A stretch of DNA of 64,000 bases from Streptomyces asoensis (GTDB lineage: Bacteria; Actinomycetota; Actinomycetes; Streptomycetales; Streptomycetaceae): the NCBI RefSeq assembly GCF_016860545.1, contig NZ_BNEB01000005.1:806001-870000 (forward strand), given 5' to 3'. The notes beneath the pieces were generated by a model. It was given only the letters and a program-made list of their open reading frames with translations. It made no database searches and had not been told where the DNA came from. The position numbers and the translations under genes were made by a program. Positions within the stretch are counted from its first letter, which is position 1, and each line of letters starts with the position of its first letter. Below are positions 51,696 to 60,034 of this stretch, piece after piece.

Positions 51696-53558
51696 TCAGC
51701 CGAGCTTCTGGGTCACCCACGTCGACAGCTCCGCGCGGGCCGCGGCCAGCAGGGTCGCGGACGGCGCGGCGGCCCCGTTGGTCACCAGGGCGTAGTGCAG
51801 GGTGCCCGTGTCCGGAGCCGCGAGCAGCAGACGCCGGCTGCCCGTGCCGCCCGGTTCGGGGGCCGCGGCGATCTTCGTGGCCGACGTGTACGCGGGCGGG
51901 GCGTACACCGTGCCGAGGTCGGAGACGACCGTCGTGGTGGCGGTGGGGAAGGAGGCCGGCAGGTGGAGTTCGGTGGGCGCCGTGCCGCCGTTCGAGCGCC
52001 ACACCAGCAGTGCGTACTGGCCGGAGCCGACGAGCTGCCGGGTGCTGGGCAGGGAGCTGGGGACGGGGTTCCAGGTGAGGGTGGTGGAGCCGTCGCGGGA
52101 ACGGTCCTCGTAGGTGAAGGCGAGGGTCGTGCCGGAGGTGGCGCTCGGGTAGACCCGGTCGAGCAGCCGGGCGTCCTGGCGGAGCGTCGCGGCGCCGCTG
52201 TCGTCGAGGCGCACGGCGGAGAGGTCCTCGTCGTTCCAGGCGTCGCCGGTGGTGAGCACCTTGTCGGCGTTACCGTTCATCAGCTCGTGGTGACGGCCGT
52301 TGTAGATGTCCCACTGCCACTGCGAGCCGGACAGGACCGGGCCGGAGGACGCCGGGGCCGTCCACCAGTCGGCGCCCTTCACCCGGGAGTCGAGGGCCTG
52401 GTACATCGCCTTCAGGACGGTGGGCGCCTTGCCCGCGGTGGAGCCGTTCAGCGGGTGGCCGAACTCGCTGACGATCACCGTCGTCCCGGTCGCGGCGGCG
52501 CGGTCGCGCACCGTGCCGAAGTCGGTCACGTACTGGCCGTCCGCCGCGTTGCCCCACATCAGGATGCCGGAGATGGCCTTCTGGTCGTAGAAGTGGGTGT
52601 TGAAGACGTAGCGGGAGCCGAGCGTGCCCGCGTCGAGGAGCCCGCCCTCCTCCTTGCTGACGTTGCCGTTCCAGAAGAGGTTCGGCTCCACCAGCGCGGG
52701 CTTGTCGGTCCAGCCGGCCGCGTCCATCCGGGCCCGGAACTTCACGTAGAAGGGCCACAGCAGGTCGCGTTCCCAGGTGCGGCTGTTCTGGCCGGAGTCG
52801 TAGCTGCCGGCGTAGGGCTCGTTGTAGGGGTCGAAGCCCAGGACGCCGGCGAACTGCTCGGCGGTGAGGTTCGCCTTGAGGTACGCCATGGTCTTCTGCG
52901 CGGTGACCAGGAAGGAGTCCTGGAGGCCGTGGTTGTTGTGCCAGAAGTCGTACTGGCCCGCCTTGACCGCGCCGTTCTGGGTGATGTTCTGCCCCCACAC
53001 GAAGCAGATGCCGCAGGACTCCGCCGGGTAGCCGCCGAGCGCCACCGCCCACGCGGGCGCGCCGTCGCCGGTGTACCAGCTGCCCGAGTTGAACAGGTAG
53101 CGGGAGTAGAGGTCCTGGTGGAAGTCGGGGTAGACCCTGATGCCCGCGTCGAGGAAGGCCTGCATCTGCGCGGTGACGGAGGCCAGATAGGCGGTGTCGA
53201 CCTGGCCCTTCACCGGTTCGGCGTAGGCCCAGGAGAGCAGGAAGCGGACGGAGTTGCCGCCGCCGAGGACGCGCAGCGCCGTCGCGGACTTCCTGGCGTC
53301 GGCGACGGAGGCGAAGGGCAGGCCCTTGTTCTCCGCGAGCTTGGTCTCGCCGGAGACGTTGTAACCGCGCAGGACGACCTCGCGGCCGGACGCGTCGACG
53401 AAGCGGCCGCCGGACACGGTCAGCGCCGTGCCGTCGAAGGGGAGGGAGTCGGGGAGCGTGGCGGCGCCGGCGGTCGGGGAGCCCGCCACCGTCAGGAAGC
53501 CGCAGAGTCCGCAGAGGACCACCAGAACAGCGAGCAGACGAGCCCGGATATTCCGCAT
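51696..53558 (-). CDS. Secreted GH5 glycosidase, endoglycoceramidase-like
   Basis: 620 residues from ATG 53558 (GTG 53564 possible). Signal peptide (LLAVLVVLCGLCGFLTVAGS). GH5 barrel: VVLRGYNVSGETKLAENKG at strand 1, YPDFHQDLYSRYLFNSGSWY, acid/base glutamate in GFDPYNEPYAGSYD and nucleophile glutamate in VIVSEFGHPLNGS. The HQDLYSR and NEPYAGSY forms are those of endoglycoceramidases, which cut the glycan from glycosphingolipids. A C-terminal beta-sandwich (about 480-590) completes the family layout. Cellulase or other GH5 activity cannot be excluded. Promoter elements immediately upstream suggest a leaderless mRNA. Confidence 0.88.
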   Translation of the reverse strand: MRNIRARLLAVLVVLCGLCGFLTVAGSPTAGAATLPDSLPFDGTALTVSGGRFVDASGREVVLRGYNVSGETKLAENKGLPFASVADARKSATALRVLGGGNSVRFLLSWAYAEPVKGQVDTAYLASVTAQMQAFLDAGIRVYPDFHQDLYSRYLFNSGSWYTGDGAPAWAVALGGYPAESCGICFVWGQNITQNGAVKAGQYDFWHNNHGLQDSFLVTAQKTMAYLKANLTAEQFAGVLGFDPYNEPYAGSYDSGQNSRTWERDLLWPFYVKFRARMDAAGWTDKPALVEPNLFWNGNVSKEEGGLLDAGTLGSRYVFNTHFYDQKAISGILMWGNAADGQYVTDFGTVRDRAAATGTTVIVSEFGHPLNGSTAGKAPTVLKAMYQALDSRVKGADWWTAPASSGPVLSGSQWQWDIYNGRHHELMNGNADKVLTTGDAWNDEDLSAVRLDDSGAATLRQDARLLDRVYPSATSGTTLAFTYEDRSRDGSTTLTWNPVPSSLPSTRQLVGSGQYALLVWRSNGGTAPTELHLPASFPTATTTVVSDLGTVYAPPAYTSATKIAAAPEPGGTGSRRLLLAAPDTGTLHYALVTNGAAAPSATLLAAARAELSTWVTQKLG

Positions 53559-53565
53559 GTCCACT

Positions 53566-53594
53566 ACAATCCGGCGATTTCAGGACACCGTCAA
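53566..53594 (-). promoter_or_regulatory. GH5 promoter, leaderless
   Basis: Minus strand: TTGACG (53594-53589), 17 bp, GATTGT (53571-53566). The ATG at 53558 is 7 nt beyond the -10, so transcription would start at or near the start codon. No ribosome site is visible. Confidence 0.55.
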
Positions 53595-53759
53595 TACCTT
53601 CTGACCCGTGAGTAAGTTCATTCCCTGCCAACCCAGTTGGCAATCCACCGGACCGGCCGACCAGGCTCCCCGCGCGGGGCGGACCGGCGACCGGGGCGGC
53701 GGCGGATTACCGTGCAAGGAGGCGGCCGCTCCGGCCGTCACGGCCGGAAGGGGCCGATC

Positions 53760-54860
53760 GTGCGTGAGATCCTCCCCGTGCTGAACGGGTGGTACGCGGC
53801 CGGGGAGCCGTTCGGGCTGGCCACCGTGGTCGCCGTGGACGGCAGCGCGCCGCGCGGACCGGGCGCCGCGATGGCGGTGGGCCCGGACGGCGAGATCCTG
53901 GGCAGCGTCTCCGGCGGCTGCGTCGAGGGTGCGGTGTTCGAACTGGCCCGGGAGGCGGTGACGGCGGGCGAGGCCCGGCTGGAGACCTTCGGCCACGGCG
54001 ACGACGACGCGTTCGCCGTCGGCCTGACCTGCGGAGGCGAGATCACCCTGCTGATCCGGCCCGTGACACCCCGCCTGGACCCTTCGTTCGGGGCGGTGGC
54101 CGAGTCGGTCGCGGCGGGCGAGCCGGTGACCGTGGCCCTGGTCACCGACGGCCCCGCGCCCCGCGGCGCCGCTCTCGCCGTATGGCCGGACCGGACCTCG
54201 GGCTCGCTGGGCTCGGACGGTCTGGACGCCGCCGTCACGGCCGACGCGCGCGGCGGGCTCGCCCTCGGCGTCACCGGCGTGCGGCGCTACGGGCCGGGCG
54301 GCCGGCGGCGGGAGGACTCCGTCGCCGTGTTCCTGCACTCCTTCGCGCCCCCGCCGCGCATGCTCGTGTTCGGCGCGATCGACTACGCGACCGCCGTGGC
54401 CCGGATCGGCGAGTTCCTGGGCTACCGGGTCACCGTGTGCGACGCCCGGCCGGCCTTCGCCACCGCGCGGCGCTTCCCGCCCGGCGCCGAGGTGATCGTG
54501 GAGTGGCCGCACCGGTATCTGCGCGGCACGCACACCGACGACCGCACGGTGATCTGCGTGCTGACCCACGACCCGAAGTTCGACGTACCGCTGCTGGAGG
54601 TGGCGCTGCGCGGGCCCGCCGCTTACATCGGGGCGATGGGCAGCCGCCGTACGCACGACGAGCGCCGGGCGCGACTGGCCGCGGCCGGACTCACCGACGG
54701 CGAGCTGGCCCGGCTGCGCTCCCCCGTCGGGCTGGACCTGGGCGCCCGCACGCCCGAGGAGGTCGCGGTGTCGGTGGCCGCCGAGATCGTCGCCCTGCGC
54801 TGGGGCGGCAGCGGGGCGCCGCTGACCACGACGGCGGGCGCCGTGCACCCGCCGGGGTGA
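53760..54860 (+). CDS. XdhC/CoxI-family protein
   Basis: 366 residues from GTG 53760 with GGAAGGGG upstream. N-terminal XdhC domain: LATVVAVDGSAPRGPGAAMA and GSVSGGCVEGAVFELAREAV, with the cysteine of SGGCVE that binds molybdenum cofactor intermediates. C-terminal Rossmann domain: RMLVFGAIDYATAVARIGEF, VIVEWPHRYL, ICVLTHDPKFDVPLLEVAL and YIGAMGSRRTHDERRARL. XdhC proteins sulfurate and insert molybdenum cofactor into xanthine-dehydrogenase-type enzymes in the cytosol. No molybdenum hydroxylase genes are adjacent, so its client lies elsewhere. Confidence 0.92.
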   Translation: MREILPVLNGWYAAGEPFGLATVVAVDGSAPRGPGAAMAVGPDGEILGSVSGGCVEGAVFELAREAVTAGEARLETFGHGDDDAFAVGLTCGGEITLLIRPVTPRLDPSFGAVAESVAAGEPVTVALVTDGPAPRGAALAVWPDRTSGSLGSDGLDAAVTADARGGLALGVTGVRRYGPGGRRREDSVAVFLHSFAPPPRMLVFGAIDYATAVARIGEFLGYRVTVCDARPAFATARRFPPGAEVIVEWPHRYLRGTHTDDRTVICVLTHDPKFDVPLLEVALRGPAAYIGAMGSRRTHDERRARLAAAGLTDGELARLRSPVGLDLGARTPEEVAVSVAAEIVALRWGGSGAPLTTTAGAVHPPG

Positions 54861-55031
54861 GACCGGACGGCCGGGCCCGGACGGCTGGGTCCGGACGGAG
54901 AGCCCGCACCCCTCGAACGGATTCCGCAGAAAATACGTGAAGGGTGTGAGAAGGGTGCAAACCGGGTACGCGACGTGTACGGACAGGCAAGTACGTCCTC
55001 TGTCCTTCCCCTCGCGAAGGAAGGAGGTCCG
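54861..55031 (+). promoter_or_regulatory. Leader region with two mutually exclusive hairpins before a strong ribosome site
   Basis: GGACAG (54981-54986) can pair with CTGTCC (55000-55005). Alternatively CCTTCC (55004-55009) can pair with GGAAGG (55019-55024), hiding the ribosome site AAGGAAGGAGG. The two share 55004-55005 and cannot both form. This layout resembles a translational or transcriptional riboregulator, but I do not recognise a known class. No gene seen in 54861-54980. Confidence 0.4.
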
Positions 55032-55235
55032 TTGAAGGAACGCACACTCGCAAGTTCCGGGCCGCCTCCGACCGTCATGGCCGGGAGCGGCCCGGTTCTG
55101 CGTCGCGGTTCCTCCGGGCCCCCGTGCCGTTCCGTCACCCGCTCCCTCGTGCCGCGCCGCGGCGGTCAGCGCGGGGGCAGCCGGTGCAGGACCACGTCCG
55201 TGAGCCTGCCGTCGGCCGCGGTCGCGGTCAGGTAG
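55032..55235 (+). CDS. Possible 67-residue protein or leader peptide
   Basis: TTG start preceded by an unusually strong ribosome site (AAGGAGGT at 55021-55028). It would begin with KERTLASSGPPPTVMAGSGP after the initiator and continue as Arg/Ser/Pro-rich sequence, overlapping the end of the metallophosphoesterase gene on the other strand by 70 bp. No known family; composition is close to random for this GC content. The strong ribosome site and leader hairpins are the only support; it may be a short translated leader, a degenerate gene or chance. Confidence 0.3.
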   Translation: MKERTLASSGPPPTVMAGSGPVLRRGSSGPPCRSVTRSLVPRRGGQRGGSRCRTTSVSLPSAAVAVR

Positions 55236-55666
55236 GTGCAGTAGGGCTGGCGGCGGCGGTCGGTCGGGGAGCCGGGATTGAGCAGGCGCGGCCCGCCCGG
55301 GGCGGTGGTGTCCCACGGGATGTGACTGTGCCCGAAGACCAGGACGTCGAGGTCGGGGAAGCGTGCGGCGCACCGGGCCTCCCGGCCCTGGGCGGAGCCC
55401 GTCTCGTGCACGACGCCGAACCGCAGCCCGCCCAGTTCCGCGCGGGCGACCTCGGGCAGCCGGGCGCGCAGGGCGGGTCCGTCGTTGTTGCCGTACACGC
55501 CGAGGACCCGGCGGCTCCGGCTCTCCAGCAGGTCGAGGGTCTCCGTGTCGACCCAGTCCCCCGCGTGGATCACCACGTCCGCGAGCGGGAGCTCGTCGAG
55601 CAGCGGCCCGGGCAGTGCCTTGGCGCGCTTGGGGAGGTGGGTGTCGGCCATCATCAGAAGACGCAC
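55166..55666 (-). CDS. YfcE/MJ0936-type metallophosphoesterase
   Basis: 166 residues, GTG 55666. Calcineurin-like core: RLLMMADTHLPKRAKALPG (first metal site), VIHAGDWVDTETLDL, VYGNNDGPALRARLPE (GNND), RFGVVHETGSAQG and LVFGHSHIPWDT (GHSH). The short form is typical of YfcE-like phosphodiesterases that act on small phosphodiesters. TACTCT ends 6 nt before the GTG, suggesting a leaderless message. ATGs at 55654 and 55651 are alternatives. It is divergent from the GT2 gene. Confidence 0.92.
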   Translation of the reverse strand: MRLLMMADTHLPKRAKALPGPLLDELPLADVVIHAGDWVDTETLDLLESRSRRVLGVYGNNDGPALRARLPEVARAELGGLRFGVVHETGSAQGREARCAARFPDLDVLVFGHSHIPWDTTAPGGPRLLNPGSPTDRRRQPYCTYLTATAADGRLTDVVLHRLPPR

Positions 55667-55798
55667 CGCGCCAGAGTACAAAACCCGGACCCGGGCGAAT
55701 CCGGACAGGTGGGGCGCCGGTGGCGGGGTTAGCATCGGGCCGTGCGCACCCGCCGTCCCGCGCACGGCAAGTGATCCAGCTAGGGGGCCAGGAGCCCG

Positions 55799-57733
55799 AT
55801 GCCGGTCAAGGTCAGCGTCATCGTCCCCGTCCACAACCCCGGTCCCTACATCGAGGAGTGCCTCGCCTCGCTGCTGCGGCAGTCGCTCCCGCCGGACGAG
55901 TACGAAGTGATCTTCGTCGACGACGGCTCCACCGACGCCACCCCGGCCCGGCTGGACGCGGCCGCCGCCGACGACGGCCGGATCCGTGTCGTCCACCAGG
56001 AGAACTCCGGCTGGGCCGGCAAGCCCCGCAACGTCGGCATCGACCTCTCCCGCGGCGAGTACGTCATGTTCGTCGACGACGACGACCACCTCGGCGACGA
56101 GGCCCTGGAGCGGATGTACGCCTACGGGGTCGCGAACGACGCCGACGTCGTCGTGGGCAAGATGGCCGGCAAGGGGCGCTCGGTGCCGGTGGAGCTGTTC
56201 CGCCTGAACCGCCCGCACGCCACCGTCGCGAACGCGCCGCTGATCGACAGCCTCACCCCGCACAAGATGGTCCGCCGGGCGTTCCTGGACCGCACCGGCC
56301 TGCGCTTCCCCGAGGGACGGCGGCGGCTGGAGGACCACGTCTTCGTGACCGAGGCCTATCTGCGGGCCGGCAACGTGTCCGTGCTCAGCGACTACGTCTG
56401 CTACTACCACGTCCGGCGCGACGACGCCGCGAACGCGGGCCTCCAGCGGTTCGACCCGGTGGGGTACTTCAAGAACCTGCGGGAGGCCCTCGACGTCGTC
56501 GAGCGGTACACCGAGCCGGGCCCGCTGCGCGACCGGCTGTTCCGGCGGTGGCTGCGCGTGGAGATGGTCGAGCGGCTGCGCGGCCGGCGCTTCCTCGGCC
56601 TGCCCGAGGACTACCGCAGGCACCTGTTCGACGAGATCCACTCGGTCGTCGTCGAACGGTTCGGGCCGGGGGTGGCGGCGCCGCTCCAGCCCGCCCAGCG
56701 GGTCGTGGCCGCGCTGGCCGCCGAGGGGCGCTACGACGACGTCGTCGCCTTCGCGCAGTGGGAGGCGGGCGTCGCGCTCGCCGTCGACCCCGAGGACGTC
56801 GAGTGGCGGGGCGGCACGCTGCGGATCACGTTCGCCGCCGAGCTGACGCACGACGGCGCTCCGATGACGTTCCCGTCCGCCGGGGGCTCCCCGCAATGGC
56901 CGCCGCACGACGTCGCCGAGGCGGTGCGCTGGCTGGGCACGGACATCGTGGGCCGGTTCGACCGGGCGGTGCCCGACCTGCTGCTGCGGGAACGGGTCGG
57001 CGCGGCGCAGTACTTCCAGCCGGTGGACGTGGTCCGCGAGACGGTGCCGGCGGGCGGCGACGGCAGCCTGGTGCGGCTCGTGCTGCGCGCGACCGCCACC
57101 GTCGATCCGGCCTCGGCGCTGAGCGGCGGCCCGGCGGGCGAGGGCCTGTGGGACGTGTTCGTGCGCCTCGGCCTGGGCGGCTGGACCAAGGAGCTGCGGC
57201 TCGGCCCGGCGCACCGGCACGGCCGACCCGCCCCGCCCGCCGCGGTGGTAGCGGGGCGCGTGGTGCTGCCGTACTGGACCGACCGGTACGCGAGTCTCGC
57301 GCTGGACGTCGGCCACGCGGGCAACCGGCTGGGGCTCGGCCGGGTGGCGGCCGGGGACGTCACCGTCACCGGGGAACGGCTGCACGTGGTCCTGCCGCTG
57401 CACGTCCCCGAGGCCGCCGGCGTGCTGCTGCGGCTGACGGCGGCGAAGTCCGGCGGCTCCCGCGAGGTCTTCGGGACGCTCTCCCCGGGCGGCCGGATGG
57501 CGGCGGCCCTGCCCGTCGCCGACCTGACGGGCCGCACCTGGCTGACGACGGTGTGCCTCACCCCGGACGCCGACGGGGCGCGCTTCCACCCGCTGCCCTT
57601 CGCGCTGCACGTGGACGCGGACGGTGTCCTCGTCGTTCCGGCGCCGCAGCCCGGCGGCGCGCGAAGACTGGCCCGCAGGATGCGACGCGCCGCCTACCGG
57701 GCGCTCGGCCGGATCACGGCACGGAGGAAGTGA
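55799..57733 (+). CDS. Family 2 glycosyltransferase with C-terminal extension
   Basis: 644 residues. GT-A domain at 1-230: VSVIVPVHNPGPYIEECLAS, YEVIFVDDGSTDATPARLDA, GWAGKPRNVGIDLSRGEYVM, and the DXD-type VDDDDHLG. It needs a nucleotide-sugar donor and divalent metal. The C-terminal 400 residues mix a helical linker with beta-rich repeats (LVRLVLRATATVDPASALSG; TWLTTVCLTPDADGARFHP), a pattern seen in actinobacterial wall-glycan transferases, and end with a basic tail (RRLARRMRRAAYRALGRI) that could bind the membrane. It is 4 bp before the RmlC gene, hence co-transcribed; a rhamnose- or deoxysugar-containing surface polymer is the likely product. Confidence 0.9.
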   Translation: MPVKVSVIVPVHNPGPYIEECLASLLRQSLPPDEYEVIFVDDGSTDATPARLDAAAADDGRIRVVHQENSGWAGKPRNVGIDLSRGEYVMFVDDDDHLGDEALERMYAYGVANDADVVVGKMAGKGRSVPVELFRLNRPHATVANAPLIDSLTPHKMVRRAFLDRTGLRFPEGRRRLEDHVFVTEAYLRAGNVSVLSDYVCYYHVRRDDAANAGLQRFDPVGYFKNLREALDVVERYTEPGPLRDRLFRRWLRVEMVERLRGRRFLGLPEDYRRHLFDEIHSVVVERFGPGVAAPLQPAQRVVAALAAEGRYDDVVAFAQWEAGVALAVDPEDVEWRGGTLRITFAAELTHDGAPMTFPSAGGSPQWPPHDVAEAVRWLGTDIVGRFDRAVPDLLLRERVGAAQYFQPVDVVRETVPAGGDGSLVRLVLRATATVDPASALSGGPAGEGLWDVFVRLGLGGWTKELRLGPAHRHGRPAPPAAVVAGRVVLPYWTDRYASLALDVGHAGNRLGLGRVAAGDVTVTGERLHVVLPLHVPEAAGVLLRLTAAKSGGSREVFGTLSPGGRMAAALPVADLTGRTWLTTVCLTPDADGARFHPLPFALHVDADGVLVVPAPQPGGARRLARRMRRAAYRALGRITARRK

Positions 57734-57737
57734 CGCG

Positions 57738-58337
57738 ATGCGGCCGCTGGGGATCGAGGGCGCCTGGGTGCTGGAGCCGCGGGTCCTGCCCGACGGGCGG
57801 GGCAGCTTCCACGAGTGGTTCCGCGAGCCGGAGTTCCGCGCGGCCACCGGCCACGGTCTGGGGCTCGCCCAGGCGAACTGCTCCGTCTCGCGCCGGGGCG
57901 TCCTGCGCGGCGTCCACTTCTCGGACGTCCCGCCGGGTCAGGCCAAGTACGTGACCTGTGTGCGGGGCGCGGTGCTGGACGTGGTCGTCGATCTGCGGGT
58001 GGGCTCGCCCGGGTTCGGCCGGTGGGAGGCGGTCCGGCTGGACGACGTCACCCGGCACGCGGTGTTCCTCGCCGAGGGCCTCGGACACGCCTTCCTGGCC
58101 CTCGGGGACGAGGCCACCGTCGTCTACCTGTGCTCGACCGGATACGCGCCCGAGCGGGAGCACGGCGTGCACCCGCTCGACCCCGGCCTGGGCATCGACT
58201 GGCCGCGCGGGGTGGAGCCGGTGCTGTCGCCGAGGGACGCGGCGGCGCCGTCGCTGGCCGAGGCGCGGGCCTCGGGGCTGCTGCCCTCGTACGCCTCCTG
58301 CCGGGACCACTACCGCGCGCTGCGCCTCAGCGGCTGA
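57738..58337 (+). CDS. rmlC: dTDP-4-dehydrorhamnose 3,5-epimerase-like (RmlC)
   Basis: 199 residues, ATG with GGAGGAAG upstream. Cupin fold of the RmlC family: WVLEPRVLPDGRGSFHEWF at the start, QANCSVSRRGVLRGVHFSDV with the catalytic histidine, GQAKYVTCVRGAVLDVVVDL, HAFLALGDEATVVYLCSTGY and LGIDWPRGVEPVLSPRDAA. It epimerises dTDP-4-keto-6-deoxyglucose at C3 and C5 on the way to dTDP-L-rhamnose. Its partners RmlA, B and D are encoded convergently just downstream. Its end overlaps the methyltransferase gene by 11 bp on the other strand. Confidence 0.93.
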   Translation: MRPLGIEGAWVLEPRVLPDGRGSFHEWFREPEFRAATGHGLGLAQANCSVSRRGVLRGVHFSDVPPGQAKYVTCVRGAVLDVVVDLRVGSPGFGRWEAVRLDDVTRHAVFLAEGLGHAFLALGDEATVVYLCSTGYAPEREHGVHPLDPGLGIDWPRGVEPVLSPRDAAAPSLAEARASGLLPSYASCRDHYRALRLSG

Positions 58338-59130
58338 CGGCCGCCCGCTCCAGCGCCCCGCGCAGCGGCTCCCAGCCCCGGGAGCGGTCCAGGCCCCGGT
58401 TGCGGGCCCGCACCAGGGGCTTCCAGAAACCCGCCCGCAGCAGCGTCCCGGGCCGTACCGCGCGCACCCGTTCCAGGACGTCCTCGGGGACCTTCTGCGG
58501 GTCGGGGACCTCGTACTCGGCGACGATCTCGTGGTACCGCCGGCGCAGCACCGGGTTGCGGGGGTCGGCGCCGAAGACCACGAGCTGTCCGGTGGGCTCG
58601 GTGTCGACCGGCACGATCACCAGGTCGGGGCGGTGGCGGGACAGGATCTCGGTGAGCTTGTAGACGTCGCCGGTCCAGGCGGTGGTGTGCCGGTCGCGGG
58701 CGGCCTCGTCGACGCCCCGGGGCAGCATGTCGTCCAGGACGATCACGCTCGACCAGTCGCAGTGCCGCTCGACGTTGATGAAGTCGCGCAGCGCGAACTC
58801 GAACAGGTGCATGCCGTCGATGAAGGCCAGGTCGAGGGTGGCGCGGCGCCAGTGGCCGAGGGGATGGCGGCCCCGGGCCAGATTGCGCAGCGGGTGGCGG
58901 CCGCCCCTGAGATGGGCGAGGGGGTCGCGGCGGGCGAAGAAGTCGTCGCTGGTGGCCCTCACCAGGTGCACGTCGCAGCGCAGCTCCGAGGTCACCTTGA
59001 ACGCGGGGTCGACCGCGATGCTCGGGACGCGGGACAGCCGCAGACTGCGGCCGTCGTTGACACCGATCTCCAGGTAGTTGCGGTTGGCGGTGACCTTGTG
59101 CAGCTCCCGCAGGAACTCATGGCGTTTCAC
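58327..59130 (-). CDS. Class I SAM-dependent methyltransferase, Methyltransf_24-like
   Basis: 267 residues, ATG 59130 inside the end of the RmlD gene (14-bp overlap). RNYLEIGVNDGRSLRLSRVP is the SAM-binding glycine motif, LDLAFIDGMHLFEFALRDF the following acidic strand, and VIVLDDMLPRGVDEAARDRH is typical for Methyltransf_24. An odd insert of three imperfect 10-residue units lies at 67-96 (RRDPLAHLRG, GRHPLRNLAR, GRHPLGHWRR). It probably methylates a sugar or surface glycan made by this island; regiochemistry unknown. Confidence 0.88.
   Translation of the reverse strand: MKRHEFLRELHKVTANRNYLEIGVNDGRSLRLSRVPSIAVDPAFKVTSELRCDVHLVRATSDDFFARRDPLAHLRGGRHPLRNLARGRHPLGHWRRATLDLAFIDGMHLFEFALRDFINVERHCDWSSVIVLDDMLPRGVDEAARDRHTTAWTGDVYKLTEILSRHRPDLVIVPVDTEPTGQLVVFGADPRNPVLRRRYHEIVAEYEVPDPQKVPEDVLERVRAVRPGTLLRAGFWKPLVRARNRGLDRSRGWEPLRGALERAAVSR
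58843..58932 (-). repeat. Three imperfect 30-bp tandem units in the methyltransferase gene
   Basis: The units encode RRDPLAHLRG, GRHPLRNLAR and GRHPLGHWRR, residues 67-96. They sit in a loop between SAM-binding strands and are probably a recent in-frame expansion. Confidence 0.6.
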
Positions 59131-60034
59131 GAAGGGACTCCTCGGGCTCCTCGGACGGCACCGGTTCGGGGGACGCCCCGCGGATCAGCGGGAGCGCCTG
59201 TCGCAGCGCCGTGCGCCAGTCCCGCGGCGGCGGCAGGCCGGCCTCGCGCCACCGGCCGTGCGACAGCACGCTGTAGGCCGGGCGGGGCGCCGGACGGGGG
59301 TGGTGGTCGCCCGTGACGGGGCGCACCCGGTCCGGGTCGGCGCCGGTCAGCCGGAACACCTCGCGGGCCAGGTCGTACCAGGTGGCCTCGCCGGCCGCGG
59401 TGGCGTGGAAGACGCCGCTCGCGCCGCGCCCGGCCAGCGGCCCGAGGTCGGCGACGCGCACGGCGACGTCGGCGCTCCAGGTGGGCTGACCGCGCTGGTC
59501 GTCGACGACGTCGACGGTGTCGCGGCGGGCCTCCAGGTCGAGCATCGTGCGCACGAAGCTGCGGCCGTGGACGCCGTAGAGCCAGGCGGTGCGCACGATG
59601 ACCGAGGCGTCGGGGAGCACGGCGCGGACGGCCCGTTCGCCGGCCAGTTTGGTGCGGCCGTAGGCGGTCCGGGGGGACGGCGGATGGTCCTCCGCGTAGG
59701 GGGTGCGGGCCGTGCCGTCGAAGACGTAGTCGGTGGATACGTGGACCAGTCGGGCGCCGTGCGCGGCGCAGGCGGCGGCGAGCAGGCGGGGTCCCTCGCC
59801 GTTGACCAGCAGCGCGCGTGCGTCGTCGGTCTCGGCGTCGTCGACGGCCGTGTGGGCGGCGCAGTTGACGACCACGTCGGGCCGGTGCGCGCCGAACGCC
59901 GCGGCCACCGACGTGGGCCGGGTGACGTCGAGGGCGGTGCGGTCGAGGCCGGTCACGTCCTCGCCGCGCCGCAGCAGCTCCTGCACGGTGTCCCGGCCGA
60001 GCATCCCGCCGGCGCCCGCGACCAGCCACCTCAC
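59117..60034 (-). CDS. rmlD: dTDP-4-dehydrorhamnose reductase (RmlD)
   Basis: 305 residues from GTG 60034, which overlaps the RmlB stop as GTGA; the longer frame to 60067 is less likely. Extended SDR: RWLVAGAGGMLGRDTVQEL at the N-terminus, VVNCAAHTAVDDAETDDARA, LVHVSTDYVFDGTARTPYAE, and catalytic YGRTKLAGERAV (YxxxK). It reduces dTDP-4-keto-L-rhamnose to dTDP-L-rhamnose with NADPH. The order rmlA-rmlB-rmlD-methyltransferase on one strand with overlapping ends makes an operon. Confidence 0.94.
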   Translation of the reverse strand: MRWLVAGAGGMLGRDTVQELLRRGEDVTGLDRTALDVTRPTSVAAAFGAHRPDVVVNCAAHTAVDDAETDDARALLVNGEGPRLLAAACAAHGARLVHVSTDYVFDGTARTPYAEDHPPSPRTAYGRTKLAGERAVRAVLPDASVIVRTAWLYGVHGRSFVRTMLDLEARRDTVDVVDDQRGQPTWSADVAVRVADLGPLAGRGASGVFHATAAGEATWYDLAREVFRLTGADPDRVRPVTGDHHPRPAPRPAYSVLSHGRWREAGLPPPRDWRTALRQALPLIRGASPEPVPSEEPEESLRETP

